Assembly (NCBI RefSeq): GCF_029227915.1
Contig: NC_079879.1
Location: forward strand, 15,004,001 to 15,068,000
Direction of reading: 5' to 3'
From: Hydractinia symbiolongicarpus
Taxonomy: Eukaryota > Cnidaria > Hydrozoa > Anthoathecata > Hydractiniidae
DNA: 64,000 bases
Shown here: in pieces, positions 34,518 through 45,982 of the stretch
Layout of the letters: the number at the start of each line of letters is the position of its first letter
Position numbering within the stretch: position 1 is the stretch's first letter
Notes under the pieces: generated by a model
Seen by the model: the letters and a program-made list of their open reading frames with translations, nothing else
What the model was told of the DNA's origin: nothing
Databases searched by the model: none
Translations under genes and position numbers: made by a program

Positions 34518-35494
34518 CTATTCCGCGAGCTCTAGGAGACGTTTATGCGTGTAGTTTTCACCAAGCCTAAAATGTCTCACACGCTCGGGGTTAACAGAGA
34601 TACATCCACGTTCTCGAAGCCAGTTGTAGTGTACAATAGCGTTGGGTGTCTCTGCTAGTACGACAATCTCACGCTTGGGATAGTAAACAAGTTTGCGTTA
34701 CATACCCCTGTTGACCACAGATGGCCAGGTATGGAAAGGGATCGTTGTTGTTGTTCTGGATAATGACCATACCGTTATCTTTTCCAAAGTCTTCCAGGTA
34801 GGGCACGGTACGTTGCTGTAATGTTCCTACTTGGTCCTGGAGCACAGTAAGCTGCTGATACCTATCCTCAAGTTCATTCCCGAGCGCCACGAGCTACTTG
34901 TCCCTATCGTCTAGGTCGTCCTCTAGGATCGCCATGGCCATATCCCTTTCCTTGAGGGCTTGACGACGCTCCCTGACCTCACCTTGTAATTTTTCCACCC
35001 CCTTCCCAGCTAGCCAGTGGGTTAGCTCTACAGCCTTAGGTTTCCTGGAGCGGTGCACAATCTCCAGGGCTCCGTTCAATGTGACGAAGACGTCATGCGG
35101 ATTCGCTCTTCCAAAGGGGAGGGTGGCACCCTCCCCACTTTTTCTTATAATTTCTTGCCTTGTTGTAGTTTCTTCAGCCAAATATTGAAAATTGCTCTTT
35201 ATATCAACAATCCCTAAAAACCACCCCAGGTATGCACGTTTGAACAGAAGCTGAATTTGTTCATCGAACAGAGTTTCAATTCCAAGTCCTAGGATGTTCT
35301 AATCTCACATACAGGCATGCATGCTTGGACTTTTTTAACTCAGCCTTGATTTCTTCCCAATCAGGAATCATGTTAGTCTCTTCATCGATTAGCTTCATAT
35401 CCGATCTCTCGTGCGGAAACCAGACAAAGAGCTGCTTCTTCTGTCGTCTCAGATTTTTGGGCAAAGCTGTATTATTAGGGTTTATATGAAACAT
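34518..35494 (-). pseudogene. Bro-N-like (phage/virus antirepressor-type) protein with coiled coil, broken
   Basis: The first frame (35494-35276) ends in KSKHACLYVRLEHPR. After a one-base shift near 35290 the next reads IETLFDEQIQLLFKRAYLGW, then RANPHDVFVTLNGALEIVHR and KAVELTHWLAGKGVEKLQ, resembling the Bro-N domain; a charged helix follows (ERRQALKERDMAMAILEDD). A TAG (near 34892) interrupts it before LVALGNELEDRYQQLTVLQD and DPFPYLAICGQQGYVTQ, and another frameshift near 34690 leads to REIVVLAETPNAIVHYNWL and the stop at 34518. Bro-N proteins occur in phages, large DNA viruses and virus-like mobile elements; here it is probably an old element gene. The three breaks make it a pseudogene. 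Confidence 0.55.
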
Positions 35495-35770
35495 TATGCC
35501 ATATTACGTTGGTTATGCTTTATCTACTGGCAAAATATGCATTAAAAATATGTAAATAAAGAGTATTATTACAGTTGTGCAACATATTATGCTATATTAA
35601 GCTGATTATGGCCTATCTACTGGAAAATTTTGCATCTATATAGTAATTAAGAGTTTTATTACAGTTATGTTGAGTATTATGCGATATTGCGTTGGTTATG
35701 GATTATCTACAATAAAAATATGCATCTGTTATGTAACAATAGGGAGTATTCTCTAGGTTATGTGGAATAT
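35494..35770. repeat. Tandem repeat, about 92-bp unit, three copies
   Basis: Units start at 35494, 35587 and 35677 with TTATG(C)CATATTACGTTGGTTATG-like sequence, followed by TATCTACTGG and a TATGCAT motif. Copies differ by scattered bases. Confidence 0.75.
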
Positions 35771-36379
35771 CATGTATATTTTGTCGGTCCATTTGGTTGG
35801 GGTAATTCAGTCGACGGGTGTCGGAGTTTGTATGTCGGTAGAGATATTAAGCGGTATTACTTTATGTTGTACGTCGTGTGTCAGGTCCAATTAGCCCGAT
35901 GCTAAATAAAGTCATTGCCGGTTTGTCTACCTGTCCGCAAGAAAAGCGTCGTGCAACAGGCACACGAAATAGCGTGTAATTCAAAGACAAGCGACCCGTG
36001 GATTTTTCACGGGTTAACTTATATATACATGTATACATGAAATGTATATATATATAATAATTAGTGCAAATCTTTAACACAGTTAGAATGTGTGAAATTT
36101 ATTAGTGTGGTTTTGATGTTTTCATGGGATACATTTATTAATGTTTAACCCTTTACTGTCATAAAATTGTCATATTCTAAAATGTATATACCAAATTTAA
36201 GGACATAAACGTAAATATTTCTGGAAAAATGGATCTTTTCACTTGTATTGTTAAAATAAGAAACTTTTGTGCAGATAGGAAAATGACCTACTTTACACAC
36301 GTACACGTCATTTCTGATCCATTATGACTTCATCCAATTAATGTTTTACCTGGAATCTGTTTCAATAGCTCGACACCAA

Positions 36380-36880
36380 CAAAATCTCTCTAAATGTTAG
36401 TAAAACTGAATATATCCTGTTTAAGCACAAGCTTAAACAAAGGAATTATGATTTAAACTTAATCATCAATGACAAGAAACTCTTCCCCAGTAACTGCATT
36501 AAGTACCTTGGTATTCCCTTAGATTCTGATATTAACTGGAAATTTCAGATCAATGTTAAACTCAGAGAGCTAATGAAGCTATAGTCAAACTTCGACACCT
36601 TGTTCCAAAACCTGGTCAATACTTTATTGATTGTATTTATCTTTTACCACATTGTGCAGTTAGACTGATCTTGAAGGAAGAAATACAGAGGACTGATTTC
36701 CTTTAAACAACGCAGAACCACTCCTACCCCTTTTTCTCTAATCTTACTATTTTAAAATTTACTGATTTGGTTCATATGAAAAATGTAATTTATATCATGG
36801 AACAATTTTTCTCACTCTTACCATACTTGTGGATCTACTCTTGGTTTGATAAGCAATTGAGCAAGTTGTGAGTTGTAAGT
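36380..36880 (+). pseudogene. LINE reverse transcriptase C-terminal fragment
   Basis: The frame gives SLNVSKTEYILF, then NCIKYLGIPLDSDINWKFQI, and after a frameshift EAIVKLRHLVPKPGQYF, matching the thumb-side region of CR1/L2-type reverse transcriptases (K.L.I.LD..L.W..QI...). Further down PLFSNLTILKFTDLVHMKNV matches the C-terminal part of the same proteins. No catalytic core or endonuclease remains. It is a 5'-truncated, frameshifted relic. Confidence 0.6.
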
Positions 36881-36929
36881 TCCAAGGCTCCTTTTTTTAT
36901 GGTACCGAATTATGGAAGAGATGGGTTAA

Positions 36930-37380
36930 ATCGTTGTAGGTTTATATCATTGCTGTGAACATTCGAGATGATAAAAGAAAGAAAGCATTACTGTTACATT
37001 TCCTTGGGGAACAAAGACAAGAACTTTACGAAACATAAAAGGAACAGAACCTGATAATGAACAATTTGAATGTGCAATTGGGAAGTTCAACAAACATTTT
37101 CTACCAAAAAAAACTTTCCGTTCCGGAGACATCTGTTCAACTCTGCAACACAAAAGAAGGGTGAGAATGTTTCCACATATTGTATTCGTTTGCAAAAACT
37201 TGTGAATTTGCTGCTCTGGAAGATGATATGATTCGCGATCACATTGTGCAAACTTGCTTGTCTGCGCGTTTGCGGCGGAAGTTGCTCCAGGAGGCCAGTC
37301 TAACTCTAGTCACCATTATCGATAAACAAACATTTCGACAATTAGGTGTTAAAGCAGAAAAGTCTAATGCAAGTTGAAAG
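36930..37380 (+). pseudogene. Gypsy-type gag fragment
   Basis: The pieces DKRKKALLLHFLGEQRQELY, EQFECAIGKFNKHFLPKK, and CEFAALEDDMIRDHIVQ followed by RLRRKLLQEASLTL match the order of the retrotransposon gag-like region (ballooned capsid motif ...H..G......F....; F.P..N; CEF...E.DMIRD.IV.....RLRR.LL). Two frame shifts occur. There is no zinc knuckle, protease or RT, so only this piece survives. Confidence 0.6.
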
Positions 37381-37911
37381 ACATTTGGTTCAGACTCACC
37401 AATTGATTTGTATGTGGTATTGAAAACGAAAATTCGACTTGGAAAGAAAGAAATAGTATTGCCACTTGGAAACAAGTTAAGTTTCTTTCTTTTGTTCTTA
37501 TCTTGATCTTTTCTAGTTTTATTAAACATTCCCAGCTATTGAAATATTTGCATGTAAGCAGTATTACTTTATGATGTCTTATTTTATACTCTCATTGCTT
37601 AGTAATGCTTTTTATTAAACTATTTCCAGTCGGTATTAATTTCGTTTTGAAGAATAATTTCCTCTGCTTCCGTGTTCCAATATGTTTTCCTCCCCACGAG
37701 AAAATGAAGGCGAATCGATCGCGAAACGTTTTTAAATGAAATAAAATAAAATTAAAAAAGCACGAGTTATTAATTTTGTATAAATAGCAAATCTCACATT
37801 TTTCTACTAAATAGAAAAAGCACGTGCGCAGAATACACCAATCAACCCCGTAGCTCTCAACCGCGCATAAAGGAAACTGGGCTCTAGTTTAGAGGGGACA
37901 GACAAGAACAT

Positions 37912-38493
37912 TTGGAACATATGCCTGATATCTACAAGGAAAAGGGGTACGGAAATGTAAGGTGCATAATTGATTGTTCTGAGATATTCATTAAACGATC
38001 CAAGTCCTTAAATGTTCAAGCTGTCACATGGTCAGACTATAAACATCATAACACTGTAAAGTTTTTATTTGGTATTTCTCCTACTGGTTATATAACCTTT
38101 TTATCTGATTGCTATGGGGGAAGAGCTTCAGACAAATTTATTTGCAATGACAGTGGCTTTTTTGAATTACTAGAATATGGAGACAATATAATGGCAGACA
38201 GAGGATTCCAGATCACAGAGGAACTCCTTTTACGATACTGCCATCTAGTTGTACCTCCAGGAGCCAGGTTAAAATCACAAATGACATTTATGGAATGCAG
38301 CAAAACCAAATCCGTGGCAAACTTAAGAATACATGTGGAAAGGTCAATACGGCGTATGAAAACTTATCGTATCTTGCAGACACCTCTACCAATTACAATG
38401 CTGCATCACGTTGATGATATTGTCCGTACATGTGCTGCATTTTGTAACTTGAAATCCATGTTAATTCAAAAAGCTAAAAAAAAGGACAGTTAA
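37912..38493 (+). pseudogene. DDE (DDE_Tnp_4-like) transposase, N-terminally truncated
   Basis: The 193-aa frame contains VRCIIDCSEIFIKRSKSL (first Asp), YKHHNTVKFLFGISPTGYIT, LLEYGDNIMADRGFQI (second Asp in ADRGF) and LRIHVERSIRRMKTYRIL (Glu of HVER), the spacing of the Harbinger-like catalytic domain used by ISL2EU transposases. The usual 200 or so N-terminal residues, including a THAP finger, are not present upstream; the nearest ATG is 37921, with the frame open a little before it. It ends with a proper stop at 38493. Catalytic residues are intact but binding parts are lost. Confidence 0.85.
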
Positions 38494-38584
38494 TTTATTA
38501 TATTTGATTAGGTATATTTATGTATATAACTATAGCTGTTTTTTGTATAAATTTAATATTTTCACGCATTTGTAAAAAAAAAAG

Positions 38585-38646
38585 TCTTGATCGTCTAATG
38601 TAAGACACCTACATTGTAGGAAATCCAGGTTCAAGTCCTGGTTAGA
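38585..38646 (+). ncRNA. tRNA-like sequence, left member of an inverted pair
   Basis: GTCTAATGTAAGAC D-arm-like and CCAGG TTCAAGT CCTGG T-arm-like stems are present, with a CCTAC-ATT-GTAGG stem in the anticodon position. The acceptor stem is degraded (CTTGAT versus TTAGAA). It is the inverted partner of 38757-38819. Confidence 0.5.
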
Positions 38647-38756
38647 ATATAGCAGCAGAAACTGTATTTCAGACATAAAACATTTTAACAATGTTATGTA
38701 TTTTTACATATTTGCAAAATATTATACCATTTTATCTCTAAATTACATCCATAATA

Positions 38757-38819
38757 CCTTGACCAGGACTTGAACCTGGATTTCCTACAATGTAGGTGTC
38801 TTACATTAGACGATCAAGG
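38757..38819 (-). ncRNA. tRNA-like sequence, right member of an inverted pair
   Basis: On the minus strand: acceptor stem CCTTGA/TCAAGG, D arm, T arm with a perfect 5-bp stem, total 63 nt. The anticodon position folds into CCTAC-ATT-GTAGG with a three-base loop, so it cannot present a normal anticodon. The A box is imperfect; the B box (GGTTCAAGTCC) is good. It lies between the two convergent genes of the ISL2EU-type element. Confidence 0.55.
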
Positions 38820-39075
38820 CTTTACGCAAATTTTTTCTAAAATATATACACAAAAAATACAAATACATCAGTTAGTTTTAAACATTAAACTTAAAATCTA
38901 TAAATTTTTCATAAAATAGCTTTTACCATCTCAATTAAATTTTTACAAAAATCTTCATCATACAAAATGTCATCAATAACAAAGCCATGCGAAGTCCAAA
39001 CCATAAAAAAACATTTTTTCAAATTTGTTGCATACATTTGCAATTGACACTGCGTGTAATATTTGTGTGATTTTT

Positions 39076-40353
39076 TTAACACCTTCTTTCCATTCCTTTC
39101 AACCAGAAATCAAGTACCACATCTGTTGGGGACTTGTGGCTTATTGAAAAGGGGCACTTTATTTCCAGACAGCTAGACGAACAGCAGCAACAAGTCACCA
39201 ACCCATCAGGACTAGCACCAACAAACTTCACGTCACCGTCAATAAATAAGCCACAAGACGGCACTTCTACATTTTTATGCTCTTTCTTTATTTCTTCTTT
39301 AAATGCGGCTAACGCAACAGGCTCCATTTCTCTTCCATATTTCAGTGCAGGTATATTTGGGTTGATAAACACAGACCCAGACTTTCTGAAAAAGGGACCA
39401 GAGGTTAACATTAAGATTCTCTTTTTTAAACTTTTTCATTTTAGTTAATACCTCATGTGCTTTTGATGCAGTCACAATATCCTTCCGAAATAAATACCAT
39501 GCCTGAATTTCTGATTGCCCACAAGTTATCTCTTCTATTTTTTTTCTGGCTTCTGGTGTCATTTGGCTATCTAGTTTACTGAGAAACGTGATCTTGTTAT
39601 CACTAGATGAAATCATTTCATTAACAGATAATACATTTTTCTGTTCTGGAACAGTTTTAACAATCTCTAACAATCTATCTTTGGTGTTGGAACAGATGTA
39701 AACAATACACTACATGGCAGAGTGTCTTTCAGCGCAGTTACAATGTTTTGAAGCTCTAAAGGCTTTATTTTACATGTCTCGGACATCCCTGCCATGCAGG
39801 TGCAGTGTGCTGACATAATCCGATTACTTTCTCCTTTCAGAACGCATACCCATAGTTTATGAGGTGGATCATTTAATCGTTCTGAAGGCCTACAATCTCC
39901 TTTTAAAAAGCAGTACTTTGAATCTTCGTCAATCGGATGGTACATTATTGGTCCTAGCCAACCATTTGTAAAATAGCTATATGCTTTGCTTGTTTTGTAA
40001 TCGTTTAGGTCGTCACTCCCCAGTGTGCTAGGAGTAAAGGTTAAATAATTAAAAATATTTCCATATGTAATCATTGGCCAAAACGATACACCGTCTTCCT
40101 CCGCTAACCATCCAGAAGTAATGTCCATTGGGTCAGGTATAACACCATCTTCAACTAATAATTTGCTCACATACTCTTCGTTTAACTGCTCTTCTACCTG
40201 CGCTGCAGTTTTTACCAGCTTTACATTATTCTCACTAGCAGAAAATACCCTTGCCACTAACTCACATTTCCTTCCAGACACCTTTAAACCCCGCATTCTT
40301 AAATATTTTTTTAATTCTTCAACTTTCATCTTGCTTATCATATCAAACTCCAT
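39076..40353 (-). pseudogene. YqaJ-type exonuclease with SAP and SWIM motifs (ISL2EU second protein)
   Basis: From the ATG at 40353: a SAP motif (KVEELKKYLRMRGLKVSGRK), a middle region (DGVSFWPMITYGNIFNYLT), SWIM zinc-finger start (HCTCMAGMSETC) that joins directly to KIKPLELQNIVTAL, which suggests an internal deletion of the C-H half of SWIM. After a frame change at about 39670: LLEIVKTVPEQKN, IQAWYLFRKDIVTASKAHEV, an intron-like break (acceptor TTTTTCAG near 39396), then ALKYGREMEPVALAAF and FVGASPDGLV...CLEIKCPFS, the Glu, Asp and Glu-x-Lys of the YqaJ/lambda-exonuclease fold. It is truncated after SPTDVV. The nuclease may process ends during transposition; that role is not proven. Confidence 0.78.
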
Positions 40354-40409
40354 TGTAAATGAGCGTGTTTGTTCTGCCCAGATTGCGAAAACGGCCTGTT
40401 TACAACCGG

Positions 40410-41110
40410 GACAGCCGGATTATGTACACATGATCCGATTATGTTTTTTTTGCACTGGTTATGTAGTGGTGACCGGATTATGAACGCTGATATAATGGCT
40501 GGCCAGGCAGGCTGTGATTGGCATTTTCTTCGAACTTTTGTGAATTAAACATTCTCTGGAAGATAGAACACCCCTAAAAACTAGAGATGGCGGAAGAAAA
40601 AGTCTCGACGTAATTCTTAGTTTAAAACTAATCTTGTAGTAAATACATTTCAGCATAATATACTTTGAAGTAACAAAATTTCACGGAACCTAAATTATTC
40701 TTTTTGAGGGAATTAAGTTTGGTGAAAAGTTATTAAACTTGCGAATCCCAAAATTTAGTATTTGCCGCGAAATTTCGTTTCATTTGAGAGCAACAACAAC
40801 TTTGCCACCAGGGCTATTCGCTTGTCAGAAGTGATGACGAATGATATAAAAGCGGTCGGCCCCGATTATATTTGTTCTATAAGTCTGGAATAATATTTGA
40901 CTGTCATACATAAGCCGGCCTTCCCCGATTATGTTCGTTCTATAAAAAATGAGAAATAATATTACACTGTCGTATATAAACTGGCCTGCCCTGATTATAT
41001 GTCCCTTCTTTTATAAGTGCCAAATAATATTTTTTGAGTAATAAGCCGGCCTGTCCTGATTATGTTGCCCTGATTATGTATTTTCTGCCCTGTTCTTAAT
41101 CGGTGCAAGC
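40410..41110. promoter_or_regulatory. Clustered CC(G/T)GATTATG motifs, upstream of the YqaJ gene
   Basis: The motif occurs near 40413, 40432, 40472, 40861, 40924, 40987, 41050 and 41063. Four of them fall in a 63-bp tandem repeat starting GGCC at 40858, 40917, 40983 and 41046. Such subterminal arrays often bind transposase; here the array also lies upstream of the YqaJ gene. Confidence 0.55.
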
Positions 41111-41247
41111 TGCCGTACTTAATCAGGCCAATGTTCATTATCCGGGCAGAACATGTTTACTTCTTCCTGTCCCTCCTATACTAGTTACTAGTCTTTTCCT
41201 CCGACGCGGTTTCATAATGGTAGCCGGATGGGGTTGATTGGTGTATT

Positions 41248-42488
41248 TTATGTTGATGTTTTGCTTTGTGTTCGGTATTTTTCCTGTTTTCTTTATGTTC
41301 GACATGTCTCCAGTGCAAGTGCGACATGATAAAAAAAAATACGACCTACCAATCGACTCTTGTAACTAATGTTTTCCTTACCAATATCCCTGCTGTGCTA
41401 ACTTCTTCTCTAATCCAATTCATTTTCTAATTGCACAGCTATTTTGTCAACGTTTCTTTTCCTTTTTATGTGATATTTACACACCACACATACGTTTTGC
41501 ATGTTTTTTTTGTTTTGTCAGGTTTTGTTTTTTTGTTTGTGTGTTAAAGGTGGACAAAGGTAAGAAGGTGGCTAGCAGCATCTTGTCATAGCCGTAGGCT
41601 AATAATGTTGGCCTCCTCACAGTGGTAGCTTAATTTTGTAAAATAATATTTATTTGACTTCTACATTATTACTCTCATCGCACTATACCGTGACGTTTTA
41701 CAGGTATTCCAACTTTCGGGATTATATACTCACTACCCCTCCCCTCAGGCTACAGAGACCAAAAAAGACTGATGTAATAGGTCAATGGATTAAGCATTAG
41801 TAAATATTTGCCATTTTTGAGGCGTCTGTCTGGATTTCAATAGTTGATGCCCACCCAAATTTGCACAAATAAGTTGTCTTTTTTCTGCATACTTCTTTCT
41901 GTCACTTTTATAGACGACATGTACCTTTTTATTGCTTAAAAAATTGACATGTCATTAGGAGAACTTAGTAAATTAAGTTAACAAGAAGGATGTGTGGAAG
42001 AAAACTCACATGGCAATTTTTTTCTTAAAAAAAGTTCTCCAAGTTGTGTAATCTCGTAAATAATATAGCCTTAAAGGGAATATATATAGCATATTTTATA
42101 AATATTTGCATATAAAAACTTCATATAGCACGAAACAATAATTCAGCATTAATATATATATATCTTAAAAAGTAATTCCTACGCACAATATTGTTCTTTA
42201 AAGTTTAACCTTCGCCACGAGAGCGGCCTTCTTCGACCGCCATGATAGTTTCTGATGAAAACACGATCAAGTGCGATTAGCATAATCGATTTACTGTGAC
42301 GTAAGCAATTTTATAGAAAATACAGAAGCCTTCTTTTCACACACCACATGCGAAGTTTGTTCGTTTTGCTCTTAAACCTATTAATAATTTATAATAGAAG
42401 TTTAGATTTATTTTATACAATTTAACCCCCGTCGCTATATTTTTAAAAACATTTATGCTCAAGATTTTTTTTTTCTGTATTTCTTAAA
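41248..42488. other. Non-coding AT-rich stretch
   Basis: No coding motif was seen. Short frames are broken by homopolymers. It probably contains the 5' flank of the THAP transposase gene that follows. Confidence 0.4.
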
Positions 42489-44905
42489 ATGGCGTAGTGT
42501 GCTGCTGTAGGTTGTACTAATCATACGGATAATAATCCTGAGAAAGTTCATTTTTTTAAATTGCCGTCAAATGAAGATATGCGCAAAAAGTGGATACATG
42601 CTTCGCAGAGAAAAAATTTACCTAAAAAGGTCTTTGTTTGTTTAAAACATTTTGAAGAAAAATGCTTTGATCCATGTTGGGACATGCAACACCAGATATT
42701 CCAGCGAAAAATCCCGAGAATGCTGTTAAAAAATGCCTTCCAAACAATATTTTGTTTTCAAGAGCAACCAAAGGAAAGAAAGGCCTCAGTTCGAAGGGTC
42801 CAATGCAGAGAAAGAGAAGAGGTAATTTATAGATATTTGTTAATAGGAGTCACATGTCGAGCATATACTCCATGTTATCTGAAATTTTAGGTCATAGAAA
42901 CTGCCGTAGTGGAAGTGCATGAAGAAGAAGTGGAAGCTAGCAACACATGTGGAACACAAACTGATTCTCCTATTGTCGCTAGTAAACCAAAAGTTGTCTT
43001 TCGATCCATTGGTACCCAGACTTCTCCAATTAGTGTCAGAAATATGGGGTATCAAGTTAATATGCGACATTGACACAGAAGTCAATGTGTACAAGTAACG
43101 CCAGATACAACAAACATTCACTGTAAAACACGTCTCGACCATAATTTAAATTCATTCCTTATAATTTTGTTTAGAATCAATCATATCTTATTAAATTTTG
43201 TTTCTTTTTTCCTAGACCAAGCCGACTGGGACAAAGATGACAATGTTGATGACAATGAAAATGTTGATGATGATGAAACTGATGATAATAATTACGAGTT
43301 TGATGATGATTGTGATGACGATAACATTGTCCCCAAACTTAATAGTACCACCATTGAAAAAATGGGAGACCTGACTCCAGAATTCTTCGCCAACATGCTG
43401 GGATGCTGGGATTCAATAACAAACAGCAACAACAGTTGTATAGAGAACGTAGACGAAGATGATGAGGCAAATGAAGAAGAATTGCACAATGTATCATTCA
43501 ACGATTTGTGGTTGGAAAAGTCAGAAGAGCGGTAAGAATCAAAATCTCCCACAAAACATGAATCTGCTGCGTTATATATACTCTATGCTTGATATTGATT
43601 TTTACTTAACATAGCTGTGAGAAGACTGATTCTACGTACGAACCAGATGTTGAAGAAGATTACGAGAAGATTAATCTAGTAATTCCCGTGCAAGAGAAAG
43701 AGCAAACTTTCTTGGTGTTTCAACATTGTCCTTGTTCGCGAGGTCAGTCATTGCATTCCTTTGTAAGGTCATAATTTTTGTATTTTGTCATAATAAAATA
43801 AACACCACTCTTGCCGTAGGTCGAAAACTCATAATGGAAAAGTAAGGATTTATTTGTTGCCTTGAAAACATTCTGAAAAAACATAAACTTCAAATAGCAG
43901 TGGTTGCTATTGATAGACACAATCAAATTCGAAAATTGATGAGGACCGATCCTCGCTTTAATCACATCTTTCACCAATTCGATCCATGGCACATTGCTAA
44001 AGGATTTGTGAAAAAACTGACTAAAGCTTCAAAGAAAAAGGGGGAGTCATTGTTACATAAGTTGCTTATTGCTATCTATTGAGATATATTTATAGCACGT
44101 CTGTTTGTTTTCTTTAGGGTTCCATCTGCTGGGAGAATGGGCCTTTGCGACAGTAAATCATTTATACTGGTCTGTTTTAACGTGTAATGGTGATCCAAAT
44201 GACTTACAAGAGCATTTTTGTTCCATCATATATGCATCATGTTGTAAACCACCATTCCAATTTCGTTGGAAATAAAATGTGAACATGGCAAACTCAATGA
44301 CACTGACATTCGACGCAAGAAGTGGTTAAAGAAAGAAACGCAAGTTTATGAGAAGTTCAAATCTATTGTTCTTCAAAGACAAGTTGTCGCTGATCTTTCC
44401 CACATGACCCGATTGGTCTATATCACATTGTTGGAAGTATTTCATAGTGTCAAAATCGGCTATCTCCCCAAATCCATTTTTTTTCAATATGGAAAGATGA
44501 TTGCGGGTACTCAGTTAGCTATTTTGGATCATAACTTAAATGTGGATAGAGAACAGGTACGAATACGTCTTACTTTTTTGTTTTAATTAAGTGCAGCAAT
44601 TATATAATCTAAAAACTAATCGTTTAGGAGACATCTAAAAAAGCTGAAAAAGAGGGTAATGTGAAACCAATTTTTCGCATTGCCTATAGCAAACCAACAA
44701 AACGTTTTGTCGCCAAAAAGAAGAAAGTCGCAAAAGATTATAATTATCTTGTTGACATACTCAGTAATATAATCACACAAGTGGAAGAAAATAGAAAGAT
44801 AACCACGGAAAAGCGCAGCAAACGTAGGCTCAGTTTGACTGTAGCACCATCAGAGAGAGAAGACCGTGAAGTTATCATTGAGCAATCAACTAAGTATAGC
44901 AGATT
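42489..44905 (+). pseudogene. THAP transposase gene, Kolobok-like, several exons
   Basis: Starts at ATG 42489, but the third codon is TAG (42495). Beyond it lies a THAP finger: CAAVGC, HFFKLPSN, the Trp in KKWIHAS, CLKHFEEKCF as the C-x2-H pair, and RKIPRMLL. Later segments: 43217-43535 (an acidic Asp/Asn stretch, then LTPEFFANMLGCWDSI), 43900-44080 (VVAIDRHNQIRKLMRTDPRF, FDPWHIAKGFVKKLTKASKK), 44260-44570 (CEHGKLNDTDIRRKKWLKKE, LEVFHSVKIGYLPKSIF, IAGTQLAILDHNLNVDR) and 44628-44905 (IFRIAYSKPTKRFVAKKKK). The AIDRH, FDxWHxxK and LEVFHS motifs fit large THAP-bearing transposases of Kolobok type; superfamily is a judgement by eye. Stops between 44080 and 44260 add to the start-proximal nonsense codon, so the gene looks dead unless introns explain some gaps. 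Confidence 0.65.
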
Positions 44906-45982
44906 AAACTGTGGTGACTTTTTATTTTTTAGCTTATCTAATTATATATACATACTATTTCATACATATATTATTTACATGGATATTTTACATGTATTCT
45001 AATGAACGTTTTAGTCGCTTTCGTCTTTGTGAGCTGCAAATTGCCACACCATTTCAATCTCGGGAACATTCATTCCTCCCTCTCCCTTACACCAGTGTAA
45101 TTACCACTTTCAGAAGGGAAGGCTGTTCTTATCTTAGCAACGACACAAGCAGGAATGACTCTACGCACACCTCGTCCCAACCTAGTATGGATGAACCAAC
45201 TAAACTGTCTGTACGATGCGTAGCGATATGATCTAAAATAGGTTATATATTTCATTTATGGATAATATAATATATTACATGTTCTTATATAACTCTACTT
45301 ACTGGCTAGGTACGTTATCCCTATCACATGGTAACGATGTATTCACCCTGTCATATAACGATACCAAAGCAGTCCACAGAACACCCCTGTCCATCATCAC
45401 GTTTGAAAAGCTATTGTGCTCAGTGATACATCTGCAATCTAAAAAAGGTTTGGGTACTAGATTGTATGTGTAATCGTTTCACTGTTTATTTTGTAAATAG
45501 AAATAAACTAAAGCAAACCATCTTATTTGAAATATTTTATTTTGTCTATCTAGTGGCAGCATATGCACTCTCTTTCCGTATCCATTACGACGCAGTGCCC
45601 ACAAGTACACCAACCATCAACCCCAGCTTTCCTATCTCCCCCCGCTGTAATAACTCGCAAGTTCGAATCCTCCAAAGAAATACCAGAATATACCTTTCTT
45701 TTTTTAAATTATTCACATAACACATGTAAACAAACTTTTTTATCGTAGTTGTTAAAGCATTGCTTCGTCTTGTTGCTGCAAATGGCGCAAAACGGCCTGG
45801 GTTAAAAATTAATTATGCATGTGACGTAGAAGAGTGGTGAAAAGCAGACTATGTAGCGAAAGTGTGTAGCGTATACAGTACAAAATATGAAACCCCTTAG
45901 AAGTTAACTGTTTAGAAACTTATTTAAAAAAAAACATTTAATTTTAATCTCTCTCTACAAATTATGAAATACGATTATTAAT

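Larger units (their letters stand above)
37832..41247. mobile_element. ISL2EU-type DNA transposon, about 3.4 kb
   Basis: Inverted ends at 37832-37851 and 41228-41247 share 19 of 20 bases (AATACACCAATCAACCCC core). Between them a DDE transposase (plus strand) and a YqaJ-type nuclease gene (minus strand) converge, the gene pair known from ISL2EU elements. The right 400 bp is rich in a repeated CC(G/T)GATTATG motif. The transposase lacks its N-terminal THAP part, so the copy is degraded. Confidence 0.7.

Noticed and set aside
38585-38819. Functional tRNA genes
   Set aside because: The anticodon position is a closed hairpin with a three-base loop, so no anticodon is available.
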